Source: Dehalococcoidia bacterium | GTDB taxonomy: Bacteria; Chloroflexota; Dehalococcoidia; Tepidiformales; Tepidiformaceae | Assembly (NCBI GenBank): GCA_020850615.1 | Contig: JADZEI010000061.1 | Location: 1-57,285, forward strand | DNA length: 57,285 bases | Direction: 5' to 3' | Shown: positions 22,827 through 30,724 of the stretch, piece after piece | How the letters are laid out: every line of letters starts with the position of its first letter | Numbering within the stretch: position 1 is the stretch's first letter | Program-made: the position numbers and the translations under genes | The notes under the pieces: model-generated | Seen by the model: only the letters and a program-made list of their open reading frames with translations | Databases searched by the model: none | What the model was told of the DNA's origin: nothing

Positions 22827-24111
22827 CAACCGTCCCGCGCGCATCCGCGCCACCCTCGACATCCCGCCGGATAAGTCGATCTCGCACCGGTCGTTCATCT
22901 TCAACGCCATCGCCAGCGGCCACACCGTCATCGAGCGCCCCCTCGAATCCGAGGACGTGCGCTCCACCGTGCGCTGCCTCCGCGCCCTCGGCGTCGAAAT
23001 CGACTGGCCGGAGGGCGCCGATCGCGCCGAGGTGAAGGGCAGTGGCCTCCACGGCCTATTCGAAAGCGACGACGTGCTCGATTGCGGCAACAGCGGCACC
23101 ACCATGCGCCTGCTCACCGGCCTCCTCGCCGCCCACCCCATCCTCAGCGTGCTCACCGGCGATGCCTCGCTCCGCGGCCGGCCCATGGCCCGCGTTATCG
23201 GCCCCGTCCGGCGCATGGGCGCGACGATCCTCGGGCGCCGCGGCGACACGCTCGCCCCGCTCGTCATCAAGGGCGGCAACCTCCGGGGCATCGACTTCGA
23301 CAGCCCCGTCGCGAGCGCCCAGGTGAAGTCCGCGATGCTTCTCGCCGGGCTCTACGCCGAGGGCGCCACCACCGTCCGCGAGCCGCTCCAATCCCGCGAC
23401 CACACCGAGCGCATGCTCCAGGCCATGGGCGCCCCGATCACCACCGGCGATTCGGGCGTCCGCGTCACGCCCGCCACGCGGCTCGAGCCGCTCTCGCTCC
23501 GCGTCCCGGGCGATATCTCCAGCGCCGCGCCCTGGCTCGTACTCGGCGCCTGCCACCCGGACGCCGAGGTCCATCTCCGCGGCGTGAACACGAACCCCAC
23601 CCGCACCGGCATGCTCGACATCCTCGCCGCCATGGGGGCGAAGGTGGAGCTGCTCGAAGAGCGCCTCACCGGCGGTGAGCCCGTCGCCGACATCGTCGTC
23701 CGCAGCTCGCAGCTCAACCCCACCGTCGTCTCCGGCGGCCTCGTCCCGCGCGCCATCGACGAGCTCCCCCTCGTCGCCCTCCTCGCCTGTTTCGCCGAGG
23801 GCGACACCGTCGTCCGCGACGCCGCCGAGCTCCGCGCCAAGGAATCCGACCGCGTCGACGCCGTCATCCACGTGCTCGGCGCCATGGGCGCGAAGATCAC
23901 GCCCAACGACGACGGCTTCGTCGTCCACGGCCCCTGCCCGCTCCGCGGCGCCCGCGTCCACGCCCGCGGCGACCACCGCATCGGCATGCTCGCCGGCATC
24001 GCCGGCATGCTCGCCGAGGGCTCCACTTCGGTCGACGACGATGCCGTGGGCGTCTCCTACCCGACCTTCTGGGAAGACCTCCGCCGCTCGGCCGAAGGGG
24101 TGCCCGCGTGA
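22819..24111 (+). CDS. aroA: 3-phosphoshikimate 1-carboxyvinyltransferase (EPSP synthase)
   Basis: 430 residues, the expected length. Transfers enolpyruvyl from PEP to shikimate-3-phosphate in the chorismate pathway. Seen: DKSISHRSFIFNAIASG with the phosphoshikimate-binding Lys-Ser, DCGNSGTTMRL, SLRGRPMARV, SAQVKSAMLLAGLYA, DISSAAPWLVL, PRAIDELPLVA with the catalytic Asp, and RAKESDRVD. The Gly and Ala of the PEP region (GNSGTTMR) agree with class I-like enzymes. GTG 22819 overlaps tyrA; the stop overlaps the gmk GTG (GTGA). Confidence 0.95.
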   Translation: MISNRPARIRATLDIPPDKSISHRSFIFNAIASGHTVIERPLESEDVRSTVRCLRALGVEIDWPEGADRAEVKGSGLHGLFESDDVLDCGNSGTTMRLLTGLLAAHPILSVLTGDASLRGRPMARVIGPVRRMGATILGRRGDTLAPLVIKGGNLRGIDFDSPVASAQVKSAMLLAGLYAEGATTVREPLQSRDHTERMLQAMGAPITTGDSGVRVTPATRLEPLSLRVPGDISSAAPWLVLGACHPDAEVHLRGVNTNPTRTGMLDILAAMGAKVELLEERLTGGEPVADIVVRSSQLNPTVVSGGLVPRAIDELPLVALLACFAEGDTVVRDAAELRAKESDRVDAVIHVLGAMGAKITPNDDGFVVHGPCPLRGARVHARGDHRIGMLAGIAGMLAEGSTSVDDDAVGVSYPTFWEDLRRSAEGVPA

Positions 24112-24707
24112 GCGACAAGCCCGTGCTCATCGTTCTCCACGGCCCCTCCGGCGTCGGCAAGGACAGCGTCGTCGACGAGCTCCGCGCGAAGCACGGCGTC
24201 CACCGCCCCACCAGCTCCACCAGCCGCAAGCCCCGCGACGACGAGAAACGCGGCACGCACTACCACTTCTACACGCGCGACGAGTTTATGCGGAAAGTCG
24301 AAGCCGGCGAGTTCATCGAGTGGGCCGAGGTCTACGGCGACCTCAAAGGCCTCGAACGCCACGAGGTCGCCGATGCCCTGGCAGCTGGCCGCGACGTCAT
24401 CATCCGCACCGATGTCCAGGGCGCCCGCACCTGGCGCGAGCGGCTGGACGGCGCCGTCTTCGTCGTCCTCGTGCCCGAGCACGCCGAAGCCCTCCGCAAG
24501 CGGCTCACCGAGCGCGGCAGCGAGACCGAGGATAGCCTCGCCCGCCGCCTCGCCGAGCTCGACGCGGAGCTCGGCGACCTGCCGAACAACGATTACGTCG
24601 TCGAAAACCACCACGGCAAGCTCGACGACGCCATCGCCCGCGTCGTCGAGATCATCGAGCGAGAGCGCACCAACCCCGCCCGCCCCGCCCCCCGCATCCG
24701 CGACTGA
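24108..24707 (+). CDS. gmk: Guanylate kinase family protein
   Basis: 199 residues. P-loop GPSGVGKDSV, the GMP-binding signature TSRKPRDDEKRGTHYHF, GEFIEWAEVYG and DVQGARTWRE. GMK phosphorylates GMP to GDP. The position directly behind tyrA-aroA is usually taken by cytidylate kinase (cmk), but the residues are clearly those of guanylate kinases. The start overlaps the aroA stop by four bases. The canonical Lys in the P-loop is present; the Asp after it replaces the common Ser/Thr (GKD instead of GKS/GKT), which is unusual for a Walker A motif. Confidence 0.88.
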   Translation: MSDKPVLIVLHGPSGVGKDSVVDELRAKHGVHRPTSSTSRKPRDDEKRGTHYHFYTRDEFMRKVEAGEFIEWAEVYGDLKGLERHEVADALAAGRDVIIRTDVQGARTWRERLDGAVFVVLVPEHAEALRKRLTERGSETEDSLARRLAELDAELGDLPNNDYVVENHHGKLDDAIARVVEIIERERTNPARPAPRIRD

Positions 24708-24774
24708 GTATCCCCTGTCCCGCCTCGCCGCTAGGATCGGCCTTCACACCCCATCCCCCTGGAGGCCTCCCCGA

Positions 24775-25623
24775 ATGGACCCGAACCTCTGCGACCTCTT
24801 CAAGCTCGATGGAAAGGTCGCCCTGGTCACCGGCGGATCGAGCGGCCTCGGTGTCGCCTTCGCCCGCGGCCTCGCCCGCGCTGGCGCTAACGTCGTCGTC
24901 ACCGCCCGCCGCAAGGAGAAGATCGAAGAGACCGCCGAGATGCTCCGCGGCTTCGGCGTCCGCGCCTCCGCCTTCCCCGCCGACATCACAAAGGACGACG
25001 AGATCGAGTCCGTCTTCCAGCAGACCATCGCCGAGTACGGCCGCCTCGACATCATGGTCAACAACGCCGGCTACACCGACCGTTCCGCCGCGCGCCATGA
25101 CCTCGTCCCCACGCGCCGCATGCGCTCCGTCGTCGAGCTCGACCTCGTCGCGACGATGAACGGCTGCCGCCTCGCCGCCGACCAGATGCTCAAGCAGGGC
25201 GGCGGCGTGATCATCAACATCAGCTCGATCCTCGGGAAGGTCGGCAGCGAGTTCCGCGCGGCCTCCTACCACGCCGCGAAGGGCGGCGTCGATTCTCTCA
25301 CCCGCGTCCTCGCGCTCGAATACGCCCGCGAAGGCATCCGCGTGAACGCCATCGCCCCCGCCTACTTCGAAGGCACCGAGCTCATGGACCAGGTCTACGA
25401 CGCCGCGCCCGAAACCAAGGCGTACACGATCACCCGCGTCCCCATGGGCCGCCTCGGCCAGCCCGACGACCTCGAAGGCGCGATCGTCTACCTCGCCTCC
25501 GACGCCGCCCGTTACGTCACCGGCCACATCCTCTACGTCGACGGCGGCTGGACCGCCGGCGGCGGCTACCACCAGCTCCCCCCGCTCTGGGAATCCGAAC
25601 CCGGCAAGCACAAGGGGATCTAG
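24775..25623 (+). CDS. SDR-family oxidoreductase
   Basis: 282 residues. Classical short-chain dehydrogenase: TGGSSGLG cofactor loop (TGxxxGxG), NNAG, catalytic Ser in INISSILG, YHAAK (Tyr-x3-Lys), and a C-terminal VTGHILYVDGGW. The Ala-Arg-Arg after the second strand (VVVTARRKEK) favours NADP. The substrate is unknown; gluconate or 3-oxoacyl-like compounds are common for close relatives. ATG 24775 has GGAGG at 24761-24765. A strong terminator follows 90 bases downstream. Confidence 0.9.
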   Translation: MDPNLCDLFKLDGKVALVTGGSSGLGVAFARGLARAGANVVVTARRKEKIEETAEMLRGFGVRASAFPADITKDDEIESVFQQTIAEYGRLDIMVNNAGYTDRSAARHDLVPTRRMRSVVELDLVATMNGCRLAADQMLKQGGGVIINISSILGKVGSEFRAASYHAAKGGVDSLTRVLALEYAREGIRVNAIAPAYFEGTELMDQVYDAAPETKAYTITRVPMGRLGQPDDLEGAIVYLASDAARYVTGHILYVDGGWTAGGGYHQLPPLWESEPGKHKGI

Positions 25624-25648
25624 CCCCCGCCCCCGCCGCGCCCCACCC

Positions 25649-25673
25649 CAGTGCTGCGTGCTGAGTGCTGAGG
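25649..25673 (+). repeat. Left arm of a 25-bp inverted repeat made of 7-mers
   Basis: Pairs with 25786-25810 with 24 of 25 positions matching. The arm is itself built of the heptamer GTGCTGA in tandem. It flanks a terminator hairpin. Confidence 0.8.
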
Positions 25674-25712
25674 CCGCCCCCACCAGGCACACCCCAACCC
25701 GACCCCACACGA

Positions 25713-25738
25713 AAGGACCGCTCTTTCGAGCGGTCCTT
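25713..25738 (+). terminator. Intrinsic terminator
   Basis: Perfect 11-bp stem AAGGACCGCTC / GAGCGGTCCTT with a 4-nt TTTC loop, followed by CGTTATT. It lies after the SDR gene and before the convergent malate dehydrogenase gene. Confidence 0.85.
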
Positions 25739-25785
25739 CGTTATTACCACCAGCCTCACAACAGGCTGACCCAGCGAACTCCCTA

Positions 25786-25827
25786 CCTCAGCACTCAGCA
25801 CTCAGCACTGGGAACTGGGAACTGGGA
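25786..25827 (+). repeat. Right arm of the inverted repeat plus ACTGGGA heptamer tandem
   Basis: 25786-25810 is the reverse complement of 25649-25673 (one mismatch). Overlapping its end, ACTGGGA is repeated three times head to tail at 25807-25827. Both are 7-nt-period repeats. Confidence 0.8.
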
Positions 25828-25839
25828 ACCCGGACGCCC

Positions 25840-26781
25840 TCACTCCGTAATCAGCTTCATCAACTCCTTCGTCGCCTCCGCCGCCGCGACCACCCGCTGG
25901 CGCTCGTCGTCCGTCAGCGGCAGCTCGAACGTGCGCTGGATGCCGCCCTCGCCCAGCTGGCAGACCGTGCCCGAGAACACGTCGCGGATGCCGTACTCGC
26001 CCTGGTGGAACACCGAGCACGGGATCAGCCGCCGCTGATCCATCAGCACCGCCTCGACCATCGCGATCGTCGCCGCCGAGGGCGCGTAGTAGGCCGAGCT
26101 CACCTTCATCAGCTCGCCGATTTCCGCGCCGCCCCGCATCGCCCGCGCCACCAGCGCCTGGACCTGGTCCGCCGGGAGCAGGTCGGTCAGCGGCACGCCG
26201 CCGATGCGCGTCTGCGAGACCACCGGCACCATCGTCGTGTCCGTGTGCCCGCCGATGACGTAACCGTGCACGTCGCGCGGCGAAACACCGACCGCATCGG
26301 AGACGAAGTGGCGGTAGCGGGCGCTATCGAGCGCCCCGCCCTGGCCGATCACCCGCTCGCGCGGGAAGCCGCTCGCCTTCATCGCGACCGAGCACATCGC
26401 GTCCATGGGGTTCGAGAAGATGACGAGGACAGCGTTCGGCGAGGCATTCGCCGCTTCGCTCACCTTCGCCCGCACGATCGCGGCGTTGCCGTTGAGGAGC
26501 TCTTCGCGCGACATGCCCGGCTTGCGCGGTGCGCCCGCGGTCACGATGACGACGTCGGAGTTGGCCGTGTCATCCCAGCCGTCGGTCGCGCTGATGCGGT
26601 GGCTGAAGCCCTCCCAGGAGGCAGCCTGGGCCTCATCGAGCGCCTTGCCGAAGTGCATGGTGCCGGCGAACTGGGGGTCGTCCTGGAGGACGACGTCGCA
26701 GATGTCGCGCTCGATGAGACGCTGGGCCATCGCGCCGCCCGTGGCGCCGGCGCCGACAATGGTGACCTTCTTACGAGCCAT
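25840..26781 (-). CDS. mdh: Malate dehydrogenase (LDH-like type)
   Basis: 313 residues from ATG 26781 with a GGGGAG ribosome binding site. Interconverts malate and oxaloacetate with NAD. Seen: the nucleotide loop VGAGATGGAMAQ, the substrate loop GAPRKPGMSREELL, SNPMD, the active-site region GGHTDTTMVP with the catalytic His, and an Asp (LQDD) after the second strand consistent with NAD binding. Length and motifs fit the LDH-like tetrameric malate dehydrogenases. It is transcribed divergently from the esterase genes, with 114 bp between starts. Confidence 0.92.
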   Translation of the reverse strand: MARKKVTIVGAGATGGAMAQRLIERDICDVVLQDDPQFAGTMHFGKALDEAQAASWEGFSHRISATDGWDDTANSDVVIVTAGAPRKPGMSREELLNGNAAIVRAKVSEAANASPNAVLVIFSNPMDAMCSVAMKASGFPRERVIGQGGALDSARYRHFVSDAVGVSPRDVHGYVIGGHTDTTMVPVVSQTRIGGVPLTDLLPADQVQALVARAMRGGAEIGELMKVSSAYYAPSAATIAMVEAVLMDQRRLIPCSVFHQGEYGIRDVFSGTVCQLGEGGIQRTFELPLTDDERQRVVAAAEATKELMKLITE

Positions 26782-26860
26782 GGAGCTCCCCTTTGCGAAT
26801 GGAAAAGTGCCCCCGCAGCGTACCACCGCCCGCCTCTACCGTCGGCGCACCGCGACGCCA

Positions 26861-26889
26861 TTGCGGACCAACCGGCACATCTCTATCGT
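26861..26889 (+). promoter_or_regulatory. Promoter of esterase 1 (leaderless)
   Basis: TTGCGG (26861-26866), 17 bp, TATCGT (26884-26889), then 6 nt to GTG 26896. Confidence 0.6.
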
Positions 26890-26895
26890 GCCCCG

Positions 26896-27798
26896 GTGCC
26901 CAGCACCGAGTTCACCGAGCTGGTCGAGATGCTCCGTTCCGCGGGCGGCTTCGCCGATGGGGCGAACACGCCAGGCGACCTAGCCGCCCTGCGCGAGCGC
27001 TTCCAGCACATGGCCGCCACCCCTCCGCGCGGCACGGCCGTCGAGCCCGCAGGCCTCGGCCACCCGGAGAGCGAGTGGGTGTGCGCGCCGGGCGCGGACC
27101 CATCCGCCGTGACCATCTACTTCCACGGCGGCGCCTACGTCGCCGGCTCGCCCCGAAGCCACCGCGACCTCGCAGCGCGGCTCGCGCGCGCAGCGGGCAC
27201 GCGCGTCCTCAACGCGGGCTACCGGCTCGCACCCGAAGACCCGTTCCCGGCGGCCGTCGATGACGCGGTCGCGGCCTACCGCCAGGTGCTCGCCTCCGGC
27301 GTGCGCGCCTCGCGCGTCGTGCTCGCGGGCGATTCGGCCGGCGGTGGGCTCGCGCTCGCGACGCTCGTCGCGCTGAAGAGCACCGGCGGCGAGCTCCCGG
27401 CCGGCGCCGCCGTCATCTCCCCGTGGACCGACCTCGCCTGCACCGGCGCCTCCATCACCGCCCGCAAGCACCTCGACCCCATCATCACCGGCGACCCCCG
27501 CGGCAGTGCGGCCCAGTATCTCGGCGGCCACGACCCCTACGACCCTGCGGCGTCGCCGCTCTACGCGGACTTCCACGGCTTCCCGCCGCTGCTCGTCCAG
27601 GTCGGCACCGCCGAGGTCCTGTTCGACGACTCGGCCCGGCTCGCCGCGCGCGCCTGCGAGGCCGGTGTCCCGGTGTGCTTCGAACCCTGGCCCGACATGG
27701 TCCACGTCTGGCACATCTTCGCCGCCATCGTCCCCGAGGCGCAGGCAGCCCTGGACCGAATGGGCTCCTGGATCCGGGCTCGCGTGCCCGCGATCTGA
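26896..27798 (+). CDS. Alpha/beta hydrolase, hormone-sensitive-lipase family (copy 1)
   Basis: 300 residues. The oxyanion motif HGGAYVAGS, the nucleophile in GDSAGGG, and a His in MVHVWHIF with an Asp upstream (EVLFDDSARLA) make the family IV esterase triad plausible. It hydrolyses short-chain esters or related carboxylic esters; the natural substrate is unknown. GTG 26896 is fixed by a TTGCGG/TATCGT promoter whose -10 ends 6 nt before it. A closely related copy follows 75 bases downstream, so this is a tandem duplication. Confidence 0.9.
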   Translation: MPSTEFTELVEMLRSAGGFADGANTPGDLAALRERFQHMAATPPRGTAVEPAGLGHPESEWVCAPGADPSAVTIYFHGGAYVAGSPRSHRDLAARLARAAGTRVLNAGYRLAPEDPFPAAVDDAVAAYRQVLASGVRASRVVLAGDSAGGGLALATLVALKSTGGELPAGAAVISPWTDLACTGASITARKHLDPIITGDPRGSAAQYLGGHDPYDPAASPLYADFHGFPPLLVQVGTAEVLFDDSARLAARACEAGVPVCFEPWPDMVHVWHIFAAIVPEAQAALDRMGSWIRARVPAI

Positions 27799-27823
27799 AC
27801 CGCGCATTCGCCCCGCATACGTC

Positions 27824-27852
27824 TTGCGAACCGCGGCGCCCCTGCCTATCGT
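27824..27852 (+). promoter_or_regulatory. Promoter of esterase 2 (leadered)
   Basis: TTGCGA (27824-27829), 17 bp, TATCGT (27847-27852). An AGGAGG ribosome binding site follows before ATG 27874. It is nearly the same promoter as for esterase 1 but with a short leader and a Shine-Dalgarno sequence. Confidence 0.6.
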
Positions 27853-27873
27853 GCCCGCCAGCAGGAGGAACTC

Positions 27874-28791
27874 ATGGCAAGCGAGCAACTGAACGTCGTC
27901 CTCGACCTCTTGAAGCAACGCGGCAGCGCCGCCGGCAACGGCGAATTGGACGTGACCGCCACACGCGCCGGCATGGACCAGATGGCCGCCCAGGCCGCAC
28001 CCGACATCACTGTCGAGCCCGCCGAGGTCGGCGGCGTCCCCGGCGAATGGGTTTCCGCGCCCGGCGCCGACCCGGGGTCGGTGGTGCTCTACCTCCACGG
28101 CGGCGGCTACGTCCTCGGCTCTCCCACCAGCCACCGCGACCTCGCCGCGCGCCTTTCCCGCGCCTCCGGCATGCGCGTCTTCACCGCCGATTACCGGCTG
28201 GCGCCCGAGCACCCCTTCCCCGCCGCCGTCGACGACGCCGTCGCCGCCTATCGCGCGCTGCTCAAATCCGGGATCCCGGCCTCGCGGCTCGCCATCGCCG
28301 GCGACTCGGCCGGTGGCGGGCTCACCCTCGCGACCGTCGCGTCGCTCAAAGCCACCGGCGACGAGCTCCCCGCGACCGCACTCTGCATCTCGCCCTGGAC
28401 CGACCTCGCGCTCACGGGTGGCTCGCTCAAGTCACGCGCCGCCATCGACCCGATCATCTCGGGCGACGCCGCCATCACGGCCATGGCGAGCCTCTACCTC
28501 GGCAGCGCCGACCCGAAGCACCGGCTCGCCTCCCCGCTCTACGCGAACTACGCAGGCTTCCCGCCGCTGCTCATCCAGGTGGGCACCTCCGAAGTCCTGT
28601 TCGATGACGCCGCCCGGACCGCCGCCCGCGCCTGCGAAGCCGGCGTCCCCGTCTGCTTCGAACCGTGGCAGGACATGATCCACGTCTGGCACATGTTCGC
28701 CCCCATGCTCCCCGAGGGGCAGCAGGCCATCGAGCGCATGGGCGCATGGCTCCGCGAGCGCATCCCCCAGCGCGAAGCCATCACTGCCTGA
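27874..28791 (+). CDS. Alpha/beta hydrolase, hormone-sensitive-lipase family (copy 2)
   Basis: 305 residues. The same layout as copy 1: HGGGYVLGS, DYRLAPEHPFPAAVDDAVAA, GDSAGGG, EVLFDDAARTA and MIHVWHMF. The two copies align throughout the catalytic half and differ mostly in the first about 60 residues, so a tandem duplication followed by divergence is likely. Unlike copy 1 it has AGGAGG before its ATG. A strong hairpin follows the stop. Confidence 0.9.
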   Translation: MASEQLNVVLDLLKQRGSAAGNGELDVTATRAGMDQMAAQAAPDITVEPAEVGGVPGEWVSAPGADPGSVVLYLHGGGYVLGSPTSHRDLAARLSRASGMRVFTADYRLAPEHPFPAAVDDAVAAYRALLKSGIPASRLAIAGDSAGGGLTLATVASLKATGDELPATALCISPWTDLALTGGSLKSRAAIDPIISGDAAITAMASLYLGSADPKHRLASPLYANYAGFPPLLIQVGTSEVLFDDAARTAARACEAGVPVCFEPWQDMIHVWHMFAPMLPEGQQAIERMGAWLRERIPQREAITA

Positions 28792-28804
28792 CTGGCCGCA
28801 CACG

Positions 28805-28833
28805 GCGAAGGGCCGCGTCCCGCGGCCCTTCGC
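28805..28833. terminator. Bidirectional terminator-like hairpin
   Basis: 13-bp perfect stem GCGAAGGGCCGCG / CGCGGCCCTTCGC with a 3-nt loop between two convergent genes. There is no T-run on the plus strand, so efficiency is uncertain. Confidence 0.65.
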
Positions 28834-28848
28834 GCTGCCGCCAGCCGT

Positions 28849-30585
28849 TCACGGCACGTCGATGGCGAAGTCCAGGTGCACGATCTCCGCGCCGGTGTAG
28901 TCCTGCCCGCTGAAGCTGAACGCGATCGTGTCGCCGCCGGTGTCGGTAACCGTGACCAGCCCGAACTGCCCCGAACCGGGGTAGGCGCCCTCCGTGTAGG
29001 GGCCGCCCTTCACGTGGCCGCGCCGGTCCAGCGCCGCCGCGTGCAGCACCACGAACCCCGGCTCGTCCGTGTCCGCGTACTGGCTGTTCGTACCGTCGTC
29101 GGCCGCCAGCATGTGCGCGTCCCCGCTCACCATGAACAGGTTCGCGATCCCGTTCTCGTGGATGAACGTGGCCAGCTCCTCCCGCTCCTCCGCGAACCCG
29201 CCCCAGTTGTCGCCGCCTTCCAGCGCCGGCGCGATCCAGGGGACGCTGTTCACCCACACCGCAACCAGCCCTGCTTCCTTCGCCGCCAGCAGCTCCTCCT
29301 TGAGCCACGCCTTCTGCTCCGCCCCGAGCATGCTGCGCACGCCCGCCACGCCGGCCGGATCCCGCTCCGAACGCGTATCCGTCACGATGAAGCGCAGCCG
29401 CCCCGCCGTGAACGCCTGGTAGATCGCGCCGTCCCCCTCGACCTCGAGCTCATAGTGCGGCACGAACAGCCGGTATCCCTCCCGCATCGCCGTCCGCGAG
29501 TTCGCCGTCCGGTTCGACCCATCGCCGCCGAAGTCATGGTCGTCCCAGCTGTAGACCACCGGAACCTCGAGGTACATCGCCTGCTGCGCCGGCCGCGTCA
29601 GCTGCAGCTCGTACACCTCCTCGATCGCCTCGTCGTTGTCCCCCGCGATGTCCTCGTAGTGGAAGTCGCCCGTCATCAGGAAGAACAGCGGGTCCACCGC
29701 GCGGATGCGGTCGAACACCACGCCGTTCGACCCCGTGCGCTGGCACGACGCCATCACGAAGCTGAAGCTCGCCGGCCCCTCCGGGAACGTGGTCACGGTG
29801 CCCATCCGCCCGCGGTCGAGATGGTCGCCCAGCGCCACTGCGTAGTAGTACGTCGTCCCCGCCGCCAGCCCGTGCACCTCGAACGCGACCACGTCGCCAT
29901 CCGCGCCGCTCACGCCCCGCACGCGCGTGCCCTGCGCCAGCTCCCGGTCCGTCCCGACCACGAGGTCCAGCGTCGCGTCGTCGTCCTCCGGCTCCGCCTT
30001 CACGGCGAACCCCTCCGTCGTCACCCCGCCCGCCCAAATCCACTCCACGAGGTCGATCGGGATCGCCGGCGTGTCCGATTGCGGATGCGTCGGCCCGTTG
30101 TAGAAGTCGTAGATCCGCGCCGAAGCGACGCCGCCCGCGGTCATCAGCGCCGCCAGCGCCATCAGCGTGACCGCCACGAACCAGCGGCTGCGACGGTTCT
30201 GCCAGTGCAGCAGGAAGAGCACCCCCGGCGTCGCCACCAGCAGCGCCTCCATGAACGCCGCGCCCGGCTCGTACCGCATCGACGCGAGCACTCCCAGCCC
30301 GAACCCGCCGATGATCACCAGCGAGCCGCCCAGCCCCTCCCACCGCCACGCCGCCAGGTACCCCACCGTCGCGATCGCGAGCAACGCCAGCTGCGCGCTC
30401 GATTCCCACGCCGCGCCTTCGAAGCTATGCGGCAACCCGCGCTCGCCCAGGAGCACCGCGAAGAACCCGATGACGACCATGCCCAGCACGCGCGCCGCCA
30501 CGCGGATGCGGCTCGCCACGACATCGTCGAGGCGTATCGCCGCATGCGTCCCCAGGAAGTGCGTCGTCGCTCCGAAGCTGACCAT
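28849..30585 (-). CDS. PhoD-like phosphatase with N-terminal membrane domain
   Basis: 578 residues. The first about 165 residues contain four or five hydrophobic helices (VLGMVVIGFFAVLL, LALLAIATVGYLAAW, LVIIGGFGLGVLA, ALLVATPGVLFLL, VTLMALAALM). The rest is a PhoD/metallophosphatase region: a fibronectin-like lead-in (AGTTYYYAVALGD), SFVMASCQR, FFLMTGDFHYED, YSWDDHDFGGDG, FIVTDTRSERD, MVSGDAHM. PhoD enzymes hydrolyse phosphodiesters or monoesters with Ca/Fe. Here the enzyme is tethered by a multi-pass domain rather than exported by a Tat signal, which is unusual. ATG 30585 has no strong ribosome binding site. Confidence 0.85.
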   Translation of the reverse strand: MVSFGATTHFLGTHAAIRLDDVVASRIRVAARVLGMVVIGFFAVLLGERGLPHSFEGAAWESSAQLALLAIATVGYLAAWRWEGLGGSLVIIGGFGLGVLASMRYEPGAAFMEALLVATPGVLFLLHWQNRRSRWFVAVTLMALAALMTAGGVASARIYDFYNGPTHPQSDTPAIPIDLVEWIWAGGVTTEGFAVKAEPEDDDATLDLVVGTDRELAQGTRVRGVSGADGDVVAFEVHGLAAGTTYYYAVALGDHLDRGRMGTVTTFPEGPASFSFVMASCQRTGSNGVVFDRIRAVDPLFFLMTGDFHYEDIAGDNDEAIEEVYELQLTRPAQQAMYLEVPVVYSWDDHDFGGDGSNRTANSRTAMREGYRLFVPHYELEVEGDGAIYQAFTAGRLRFIVTDTRSERDPAGVAGVRSMLGAEQKAWLKEELLAAKEAGLVAVWVNSVPWIAPALEGGDNWGGFAEEREELATFIHENGIANLFMVSGDAHMLAADDGTNSQYADTDEPGFVVLHAAALDRRGHVKGGPYTEGAYPGSGQFGLVTVTDTGGDTIAFSFSGQDYTGAEIVHLDFAIDVP

Positions 30586-30724
30586 GGCGGCCCCCCGGCC
30601 CCGCGGACCAGGACAGCGCCCGGGAGGCGCCGCCGTCGCAGGGCCTCAGCGCTACCATGCTGGGCGTCCTTGTGCCCGCCTGTCGCCGGGCGCGTGGCCC
30701 CGATCGATGGGCCGGTCGCCCGCG

